Positions 39,401-50,487 of a stretch of DNA of 64,000 bases are shown in pieces. How positions within the stretch are numbered: position 1 is the first letter of the stretch; every line of letters starts with the position of its first letter. Source of the stretch: Micropterus salmoides (taxonomy: Eukaryota; Chordata; Actinopteri; Centrarchiformes; Centrarchidae). A program made the position numbers and the translations under genes. The stretch is taken from assembly GCF_014851395.1 (NCBI RefSeq), contig NW_024040374.1:23888772-23952771 (forward strand), read 5' to 3'. The notes below the pieces were generated by a model. It searched no databases, was not told where the DNA came from, and worked only from the letters and a program-made list of their open reading frames with translations.

Positions 39401-42400
39401 GTCGCATCATCTCAGAGGTCACATTGAGGACACGGTTCTCCAGCTGGGCCAGCTCCAGAGAGTTGTCTCTTTTCCTGATGATCTCATGCAGCAGCTGCAT
39501 ATAGAGTTGGGTCACCCTGGAGTTCATGTTCCTACTCTCTTTCCGCAGCAGCTTCATCTCATTCACCAAGTTACCATCCACATCCACCACCAGCTGCAGC
39601 GTCTCAATCTCACGCCGCTGTTTGTTGAGCACCTCCCGCACATCTGCAATGTCCATACGGGTCACTCTGTCCTTGTCTGGCTCAGGGCCTGTGGTACTTG
39701 CACAGATTGGACCTGATGACAGATATGAATTATTTAAGAGATTACCAAGAAGCTCTTTAGATTTTTTAGAAAAGCAAGGGGTTGCTATTTGAAGACAGCC
39801 ATATGATGAATAACTTAAAGGTTTATTACAAAAACAAGGTGTACTTGGAACCTGTGATTCTCTGCTCTGGTACAAGGAAGGTGTAGGAGCACTTTTTGGC
39901 GTCAGGGTCGAGGGGGGCTCTTTTACTCCTGTGGAGAGAAAGCTCCTTGGTCCTCTGGGCTTCCCTGGAGCTCCTGCAGTAACTTTCCTCCCAGAGGGAG
40001 AGGCAGAGCAGGGCACACAGGCTCCACATCAACCCCTGCATTTCTGTGGGCTGGTTAGACTGATATATGGACAGCTACTGGTGCTCCCTCCAAGTCCCCC
40101 CAGGCCTCCCCTGCAAGAATAAAAGATCTTAAGAGTTGGGACTCTGAAACAGTCACTTCTGTGTTTACAAAGGCTAACAAAAGGAATGTAAACAGCAGGG
40201 GTGTAGATTGTATGGTGTTCCACAGCAGAGGAAATTACTGCCATAAGAATTTAATGACAAGGTATTTTTTTTTTCACTTTCTCAAATACTCACAGACAGT
40301 CAGTAATTGTTTAGGAAAGTGTTCACTCCGTGTGCAGTAGCAGAGTGGTCAGGTCAATGTTCCACATAGCGTTTTGTGTGGAAAGATTGAAAAGGAGAAC
40401 ACATTTGCTGTGCAGCTCACAGTATGAGGTCTGCTTTCTTTCTCAGTTAGTTTCCCTGTTGACAGGCACCCCATTTCTCTAAGGTCCTGTTTGCCCCCCC
40501 CCCCCCCCTATTAAAAAGATGACTATGTGGCTGCTGGCTGTGCTTTATCTTAGGTTCCTACCGTTACTTTATCTTCTTTACTCTAGGAATAAGATTATTC
40601 TTTTCTCTATCAAACTCCCATCTTCATGTCTTGCATAGTATGTAATGATATTTTTTGACCACAGGAACTATTCCAGGAACACTATTGAGGAACTACAGCA
40701 TGTTTGCCACAAGAACCTCGGCTATGCTGTAGTTCTAACAGGGTAGGGTATGCACATCCAAAAAAACTGTACAGCTGCTGGATCAAAAAGCAAACTGAAG
40801 GCTTATTTACTGTCGTACCGCCTTCCAAACAGTCATGGAGGCAGTACAGTCTGATGGCCCAAAAAAAGACAGGGTTTGCAGCGCTGAATGGCTATTTGTC
40901 CAGCACACACTGTGACTGCTACCGCTCATGTAGAGCATTCAGATGTTTGTTTTTTTTAACCACAGGGGTTGTCACTATTATTAATATTAAGGGAAGGATA
41001 GGAATATTATTTTAATGTTAAATTTTAACTAACAGTTACATAGCCCACTTCTAGCCTTGTCTAAAATGTGTGTGACTCTTTGCTTCTATATTTGTTTCAA
41101 TGAAATTACACTCTAAGACAAAATAAAATACACTCTTCTCATTACTTTTAATAGGGGCATATTGCTTAACCGTTGTTTTCTCATCTACTTTTTGTATCTG
41201 CAGCTTGTTTCCTACATCGATTCACTGTCAGCATTACATAATAAACAATCATCGCTTTTTAATTCATGATTTGCCTGGTCTTCACACTTGTTTGGAGATA
41301 CAAACTGAAATCGCCCAAGGAACTCACTTAGCTTCTGATTTTTGTTTATGTTCTAAGTATTTGGGGAAAATTGTTGAAGACCTTCCTTCCTGCTCAGAGA
41401 TCTGACTTAATTGTCCCGTAACCCCCACCCCCCTCGTGAAACACATTGACCCCTAATTCTGATGCAGCTTACTGAGAGAGGCAGGTTAAATATGCTCACT
41501 GCTTCATGCGGCTCCGTACATCCACCGGAAGTGTTAGTAGGTGGTAGCAATTGTGTTTCACACGCATACAGGCAGTCACTACAGGGGTGTGAGATAAAGA
41601 CCGGAAAACAGTTTTTGTGGAGTTGTCTTCAGCCCTGTCTAATTTGAGGGGTGACTCCCTCGTCTCTTTCTTGTCCCTACTACATCTAGTTCTCTTTCTC
41701 ATCAACGCACAAGCACAAAAGCGCTCACACGCAGGCGTACACACTGCTCCATTTAACACACCGGCCTATCTAGCCCTCCTAATCTACTCCATCTCTCTTA
41801 TACTTTACTCAGTGCCACATCATTAAGTCCTACCTCCACCCCAAAACTCAGGCTCTGTGTCTCCCATGTGACGCCATTGTGGTTCTTCAGGAATTCTGGC
41901 ATTGGTGTCACTTGGAACTAGTGTCACTAGTATAGCAGATCTGTAGTGGGGGTGTGTGTGTATGTGTGTGTGCTTACTCTTGCTGGTATGCGTAAAGTTG
42001 GTGTGTCCATCTTTATGATTGAATACTGTGTATGCATGGCTATCCAGAGACGTTATTCATTTTCATGGTCGTGTGTTTTTCCAGCAGCCGGTGAGTCTGA
42101 CAGCGTAACCAGGTACTGTGTCCTTATTGACCTCAGTGAGAGCTGCTAATGACTTTAACAGCAGCATCAGCGGTATCAGCTCTCAAGTGTGGCTTCTCTT
42201 ACAAACTACGACTGGCTTTCTACCATTGCTGTGAGCTCTGTAAAGTGTCCATATTCAGCCTCATCTACAGACATCTACATGCCGCTAATCATTACAGCTC
42301 ATCCATCAGCCATCACCGCCATCATTTCCCATCTCTTTCTCGTCATCCTTTTCTTTTCTTTCACGTCCGCTCTTTCCTTCTTTCCTGTCTTCTGGAGCCT

Positions 42401-45400
42401 GATTTCCTCTTGGGTGGTGGTTCTGAGTACGAGGGGCCTCGTCTCTTTCAAGGAACCACAACATATGAAAGACATTCCAGGGAACTTGGAGAGGTCACCA
42501 GTGTGTTTACAGTATGTCCTCAAAACAAGCAGAATGGCTCCTTTTTTCTTCCCCAACAAACCGAAACTAAACACTGCTGAAGTGCTTTGGGACTTGGTAG
42601 CTATTGAGTGGAAAATGGATCAGATGGTCACCTGTGGGAGTAAAAGTTTATGCATGCACATCTGTCAGTACACCATTACATCCTGTTTTTGTTGTGTAGT
42701 TTGGAAATTAGTCATACTTGCATCCTCAGTAGTTTTAATATATCACGTTTCTACTCATCAGTGCAGCTGCCTTACTTGACCAACTATATTGGTTCAGCAG
42801 AGATGGAAGCGGCGATTATGCCAGCTCTAGCTCACATCTGGTGCTTTGCAGATTTAACAACAAAAGAAGCATGCCTGACTAGACACCACTTGGATGTTTC
42901 TCAACAGGCTGCACTTCAATCAGACAGACCAGCCTTTTTGCTCAATGTGGTTTTAGCTCACAACTGTACTTACTGTATGTGTCCTGTGTGCATATCTATG
43001 ACAAGTTGATACAAGTTCACAGCACCAAAGCACATGTACATTTTTCTTTTTTTTTATTACCATTCGCTGGATAAAGCCAAGTTCGCTCTTGGCTCTCACA
43101 TACATGTATTGCATGTCTGCTGTAGTGTGCCTTGGCAATGACGAGAACATGTTCCCTCACATGTTTCTAACTCTTGAGTGTTATTTAGCTGGAAATACAT
43201 GGTCAGGTGCCTCAGAGAAATTTTACTTACAATCACAACCTGGAAGAGCACTGAGCTATTTGTACAGATACTACAGAGTGATGTGAAGGAGATGAAGAGT
43301 GACAGGCTAAGACAAAGATGGAAAGGATAGCAAAGACAGTAGTGGATTTAAGACGCAAAACACTAATCGCGGAAGGAAGTGGGTCGTTGTCCCTTTCTCT
43401 CTTCCTGGCCAGGCCTTATGAACATCTTAAGGCAGAGTTTAGATGAAATGCGCCTATTCCTTCTTTTTGTCTCTTCTGCCTGTTTCTTTCCATTAAATAC
43501 TTTCCTCCCACATTTTCCTTCCTCTTTGCTTTCTCTGATTTGTGTTCCTTCTCCTCTTTTCTCTCCACGTCTTTTGGTTAGAGCTAAATCACTTAAGGAG
43601 CAATTTGCAGCAACATATAAAAAGCCACAGACTGTAAGCAGTACAGAAAAAAAGATACACTGAAACTAATTCAAATTGTGTAATTATTATCAGTGGGCTT
43701 TATTCAATTTCTTGTTGGATCAGCCCTACCGACAGACAGCGCTTGCATTCCATAACGTCCGTGGGCATAAAGGATTTCCAGAGGCCTCTACCTCCGCCTG
43801 CCTTATATTTTGGCAACAATATGAGCTTCATAAGTCTTTCTAAGTGCACTGCTGGGTCCTCACCCCGCTAATGGTTATTAATAGTCAGGAGACGTGGCTT
43901 TTTAATTGTCCTCACTCCCTACTGTCTGTCTCTCCTCGTCTCTCTCTGCCTGTCTGAGCTATGCTTTAATTTATTTTTATGGCTGTTATTGGAACCGTCT
44001 AAGGACAAGACAGTATTTGTGTGTAACCTACATCCTTTGCTCTTTTTACCACACACTCTTTCGTCCAACTGGGAATAATTTCCAATTGAACAGGACACAA
44101 GCGTATTACTGTTTAAGCCCATTAGAGCAACTCCTCATCCTGTAAAGGCAGCCTGTTAAATGTGCCATGCCGTTTGTTTGTGTAATTACAGTTTAAGGTT
44201 CTTCTGTTTGAGATGTACAGTTCTGCCGGTTCTTACTGAACACAGTGCTTTGACTTGGGGCAGTGGAGGTGATTTTCTGGTGCCTGGGACTGAAGTTGGT
44301 TTATCTAACAATAATTAAAGAGCTTAGTGCCATACTGACAGATCTCTGGTTGCTTCATTCCACATGAAAATGCACACACCTTTTATATTTTTTCTTCACA
44401 CATGGACCCATATTTCCACACAAGTTTTACAGACAGACCTACACAAAAGGTGCAAAGTATCATCAACTATGCCCCTGGCTTTGCTCACTGTGATCAGCTC
44501 AGCTGTGCAATCCGGTGTTGTTGGTTGCGTTGATATAGCCCACAGCTGACTAACGATATTCAGATTGGGTTGTGCTTGCTTTAATTATGTTCACCCCACA
44601 CTCACTCTGGAGGTGTATGTGTGTAAACAGCGATGACACTGGTTTTCATCTAGCTTTGTTTTCTTTCTAGGAGCTGATGTTGTACATGAACGGTGATTAG
44701 CTTTGTGCCTGAGCAGGAGACCGAAATAATTCTTATCTGCGTGTTGTTGAGAGGAAATGACCAGAGAAGTCATTAAGTCAGACGGCTGCTCAGGTTATTG
44801 CTAGACAGGAAAAATCTGTTCTGTCACATGTCACGCTTGTGTCTTCAGGTTAGTCTGCATGTATTGGCAGAAATCCTCCTAGAGCACATGCATCATTTGT
44901 GATCTGCGCCAGGGCAAACTGCTTAATAAACAATTGGTATAAACCACTTCCATGGAAAATTGGCTCACTGCAGGTGTGTGCTCTTTGGGATGAATCATAC
45001 AGAATTTATTTTACTTAATGTGCACTCAGTAGCCAGTTTATTAGGTACACCAAGTGAAAACTAATGTAGTCTAATACAGTGCTGCAATAAATCCTGACTT
45101 CAGAACCTCAAAGGACATCCTCCAAAATAACTGTACAGTTGATCAACACAGTTTCAACCAAAACTGAATGAAAGTAGGATTTATTGCAAGGCTGTTGTGT
45201 TAGACTTTATTAGTTTTGGCACAAAAAAAGTAAGAAAGTTCCTGATGCATGGTGCTCACATTAAATGAATACAGCCGGAGAGAATATGTTGGTCATGTGA
45301 GTGTAACATTTAGATTCAGGCTGCCAGTAGTAGTGATATCTGGCCGATATCTGGCATTTTGAGATAACTGGCATCGGCTGATACCTGCACTCACGAGGCC

Positions 45401-48400
45401 GATAAACAAACTGTCTGCGGGCACCTGTGCATGCATCCTTGTTTTGGCTGCTTTGAAACGATGTTAGCACTCCCCCTTGTGAGTTTTGGGAAGGTGGTTA
45501 AATAGTGTTGAGCTAGGGCTGGACGAAATGGCCAAAAATGTTATCACGATAAAAAGTTTCATATCTTTCGATATCGATAATTATCACGATTTTGCGCCTG
45601 AGTGAAAGTTGAAGAAACCGGATTGTTAATTGTGGTTTAATCTCTTCTTTGTGGTCAACACTTAATGCCAAACAGTGGATCACTTCACAAATCTGAGGTA
45701 GAACATTCAAAACAATTGATAAAATCTAAAACAAATATGCACAAGTAAAATTAAGTAAAAGCTTTTTTCAGTCCTTTTTCCTCAACAAAATAAACATCTT
45801 AATAAAAAAATTAAGTCCTGATTCGTGTATGATTCAAGTGAATAAAATCAAACATTACTGAATATTTAATGAAACATTTGCTATATTGTTATTGAAATAA
45901 ATATCGCAATAATTATTGTTTTATTGTCCAGCCCTATGTTGAGCCCTGAATTTCCTCAGTCACCATCGCCTTTTCTAAATATTAACAGTTTTCTCCCATC
46001 CCATATGACAAATTATCTAGTCTAAACTGGCTAGCATTAAATATATATTGTTATACTGTAGAGAATAATTCAGTTGAATGACATCACTGTCCCCCTCTCT
46101 CCCTTAAACACTAGTCATGTTCTGAAATCTAGAGCATAACTCAATGTATTTTTCTAAAGGAATTGTACATGACTTTTCTTTCTTTTGATATTGGCATCAT
46201 ATATCAGCCATCGTCAGCCCTGCTCTTCAGTGATTTAACAATTGTGATGTGTCAGTCTGTAGACTGATGGATTGCAGCTCAAAAAACGGGGGGGGAAAGA
46301 CTTGTACAAAATGTATTTATATTTTTATAGCCAATGTATTTCCCAGCCTCAAAATCCCCAGCTTCCACTCCCCCATCTGGTCCTCAGACTTTCCCACAAC
46401 AAGTCCAAAATGCCCTAAAACATACAGCACATCATCACTGGTCAGAAGAAAGAGGGAAAAGTAAAAACAAAAGGAGGGCGAGCGAAGGAGAGAAGAGGGT
46501 TTTGGTTTTGGAGCCTGAGCATCAATAAACAGCAGCACTGCTTTACATGACAACATGGAGCTCAGCCAGCTCCACTGTTGGTACACAGCCAGAGTCCGAC
46601 TTCCTCCCGGCATCTCGTCCACATATGATGTCACCAGCCACTGTTTTTGTCCACAGAGCTCAGTTACATGACCACTCATACACTCAGTCCCTCAAAGACA
46701 CAAATTGACTCGTTCTTTTGTGCTTGCTAAAGCAATTGAGTACAGAGCCACGAGCAGGAAACAGCCGCGGAACCATCAAATTGGTTTGGAATAAAGGATA
46801 GAAACAAAATAAGAGCGCAGAAATGGCTCAGATGTGAGGTTATAAAGGATGGGCTGGAGAGGCGAACACAGCGGAGTGGGGAAATAGTATGACTGCACAC
46901 TCTGAAAACAGTGTTAACAACAAGGAGAAACCCATAAAAGCCTCATCAACAAAAAAAACTTACAGAAATTGCTTATTTGAAATATTAAAAGGGAAATCAA
47001 GACAGATACATAGAGCTAGAATAGGATTTTCTCTACATTTATAACTTAAGCTAGTAATTGGGACTGGAGCCTCTCTAGAGTTAGAGAATGAAGGATGAGG
47101 TGGAAAAATGAAGACGCTGTGTTAGATTAAGTAGATGTGTTTAGGAAGACATTAGCCCTGTGGTTAGAATACAATCAGCGCAATAAAAACCAGAAGTGGT
47201 TCCTGCCTCCTGCTTTCTAGCTACCGAGTTTTCTACCTTTATGATGCTATATTACTGAAGAGGGAGCCCCCAAAACCTCACCCGAGGCCCCAGGGATCCC
47301 ATCTGTTTTCCTTCTTCTGTAGTCAAACTCTAAACATGTGGGCTGATGTTGGGGTCAGAGGTCTATATGTGGGATTAGGGTGCAACCCCACCCTTCCTCT
47401 ACCCCACCCGCCCCCTCAACCCCAACCCGTCCACCCCACATACCCTGGTAGTCAGTCGGTCTTTGCGGAAAACATGTTCCCCCTCTTCCTCTTTTTGCAC
47501 AACACGCACATAATATACAAACGCGCTGTTCTTATGTTCAGGGGTAATCCAGGGGGACGAGTTCATATAAGGCCGACCTCTCCATCTGTCTCACTTTGTC
47601 AGAGCTCTCAACTACCCAACACCCTCCTCCATCACTCCATGGCACTCATCCTCTAACCCTACCACTTCCATCGCAACAAACAAACCAACAAACACAACTC
47701 TCCTTGTACGCACTGATGATATGTGCAGGGTTGATATTAATCTATGCATAACAAATTCCCAGCAGTTGTCATCTTTAAACCAGTGCCTGCCTCAGTCATT
47801 CATTACCCGGGCTGACGGATTAGCTGTTACCTTGCCCACTCAGGTGGCTTTTCTCTCTAATTAAATTAAACTCGTAAAAAGCGACACTTGGCTTTGAAAC
47901 AAACACATGCTGCTGCCAAGGTTTCAAGTGTCAGAAAAGAGCCAGAAAAGAGCTGGAGGAGGGTAAGGGGAGAGAGGAGAGCAGGGAGGGGAGGGGATAT
48001 TAAAAATGTTACAGCATTTATATAAACGTTTGTTTGGCCGGATGGTGTAAGTTTTCAGATGTTAGGAGAAGCCTACTATTACTCCGTTTAGGTTTTATTT
48101 CTCCTCTGAGTCACACTTCACCTTAAGCTCATACCTTTGACTGCACATGTTTTCTATTAGTTGAATCAGCAAGGAAGAACACATAAATTCTCACACACAC
48201 AGACGCGCACACACACAGCATTAAACACTAATTTCTCTATTGGCTCTACTTACTTACATGCCTCCACTTCTCTTGTCTGTTTGCCCCGACCTCCTGGCTG
48301 ACCTCTTCCTCCCTAAGGTGACCTGTCCGTTCAGCTGTGTCAAAGCGCTCATTAGGGGGATTTCTAAATGACTGTCACGCAGCAGCTAGAGACTTTTGCT

Positions 48401-50442
48401 ACACCCTTGGCTCTTTTCTTTTTTTCTTTCCCCACAGTTGTTGTCCACTAGCTGCGGTTGGATTTAACCGCATGTGACCAGCACTTAGAAAGAGTCGTGT
48501 TTTGTGTGTCTGTTTCTGCTTCTGTATGTGTTTTGCTGATAAGATCAGCGGAGCTGTCCGTGAAACATCTGTGTCTGTGAAGGATCCATAAGCAGCCTCG
48601 GGTCAAATAGAGAGACATGATTAGCCACGTGCCCTTTACACCCCCCCCCCATAAGAAACCCACGTGGTACTGCTTGAGTGAGCTATCAATATCCTGCTGC
48701 GTTACAACATAGTCTGTGACAGAATGGCAGGGGGAGGGCAGCGGTTAACTGGGTCTTACAGCCTGCCATGCACTACCTGACCACTTTTTATTGGCTTGTT
48801 CTGGGAGTTTTAAAAACTTTAAATAGGAAGGACATCAAACAGATACTCTGTGATTTATAGTCCGGTGTGAGGGTTAAGAGAATGGTTAGTTTATGTGTGG
48901 ATTGGTTGTAATGACCTATTTAAAGCCTTCCCCCAGGCCTGTTCCCCATGCACCCGCTTTCAGGTGAACCCGAGGGCCAAGCGCTGCCGCTTCAGCACGG
49001 AATGTTCTGGATATTTCTCAGACAGCTGCTCCCTCCTTCTCTTTATCTATTTTATTTTCCTTTTTTTTCTTTTCCAGGCTGAGTTATTAGAGGTATTGAT
49101 ATTATGATTTATTACTCTACCGGGAAAAACAGGGAAGCTCTTAGTTTTCTTAGCGTTTTGCCATTCCCTCATTTTAGCCTTTTACTTCATGCTAAGGTTT
49201 TGTGAAGCTCAGAGTGTGTGTTTTTTTTACGTGTTTGTGTGTGTGTGTGTGTGCGCGCTCACCACTGTCCTCTCTCTCATGGACCTTTACAGTATTCACA
49301 GATGTGGCTTTGTAGTGAACAGAATCTTTTCCTCAGATTCCACCAGGACCTAAGTGAAAACATTTGAAGATAATTGCGAGTTGATGTGATGTGGAAGTGC
49401 ACCAGATTGATGTTGTTAGTGTTCAAAGCTTTTGCTACCATGGCAAGGTTGTGACTGAAGTGTATTTGATAGAGGATGTGGTTAGTTGGATTACACTGCA
49501 TCATCACTTTTCCTCCCTTAACGCAGGGAACTTGTATTCTCCCAAAAAACAGTAAGTTAACTTTTAAGGACTTCACAAACTACAATGGATTTTCTGTGCA
49601 TCTCAACATATGATCTCATGACTCCCAAATGGAACAAGGAGACACATGTGCAGAGAGACATGTCACTGCCTCATTAGGTGTAATATTATTGATCTAACCC
49701 TGAAACCACCAGGTTGACTCCGCTCCACCCCTGCAACCCAGTTATAGGCCAGGCTCACACGGTGCTGTATTAGGTAACCAAAAGCCAAGAAAAAATAAAC
49801 AAGCCTGGCTCCAGGGATCAAATCTCTCCATCTGATCAGATCAGCCTCCCTCAAGTGTTTTGCTGGAATGCCCTACTTTTCTTTCTCTTCACTATTTTTT
49901 CTGTTCTCTCTCTTTAACTTAGATGCTTGGTGTACAGTTTGGAGGAAGTTTAGCAGTCTGGAGTATTACATCTGAAAGAAAACACTGAGACACTGATGAC
50001 TGAAAAGCTTTTCATTATTTAAGGATATTAGTTATATTCAGTTAAAATGTATCCTCTACACAACAGAAATGCCAAAATCACAAAACACCATACATACAAA
50101 TTTGTTTCCGTACAACAAAAGTTTATGAAAAGTTTGGTGCTTGTGGTGTTTTTTCTTTCTTCTTTCTTCATTGACGCTGTTTTCTGATAGCCTTGCACCT
50201 AGGCATATAATTACACTCCTTTTATCCTACATGCCCTTAGCATCCCTTACTTGCTCTCATATAGGTCACATGAATGTATGCACACAATGCAGTTGTCAGC
50301 ATGCTGTACACAGCCTATCTCAGGCCTTGGACTGCAGAGGAAAGCCAAAGGAGCGTTGCTAAATGTTTCTGTCTGCAGCCGGAGCCTCCAGTCACGAAAC
50401 ATCCTAACCTCTCCAACTTCTCAACAAGAGACTTCACAGCTG

Positions 50443-50487
<45 letters not shown>

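Noticed and set aside
39160..39792. Plus-strand open frames of 114, 76 and 88 codons opposite angptl1 exon 2
   Set aside because: They are antisense shadows of the angptl1 coiled-coil exon.
39713..40016. Upstream continuation of the angptl1 exon 2 frame beginning MPCSASPSG
   Set aside because: It is the wrong frame over exon 1 plus read-through of intron 1. The true N terminus, with signal peptide and CSYTFLVPEQRITG, lies in another frame.
33801..40041. Calling the nested gene angptl2 and its host ralgps1
   Set aside because: The angptl protein has ANGPTL1-type PEQRITGPIC and an MIRPID end, and the host linker (HRKCHSLGY, KMNTVEFKSATFPN, ERTRFYHSLGPVTRVAR) follows RALGPS2.
42149..42779. Overlapping open frames of 143 and 196 codons
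   Set aside because: No recognisable homology or domain and no splice context. In 64 kb, an open frame of this length is expected by chance at moderate probability, and the overlap of two frames just reflects a stop-poor T/C-rich stretch.
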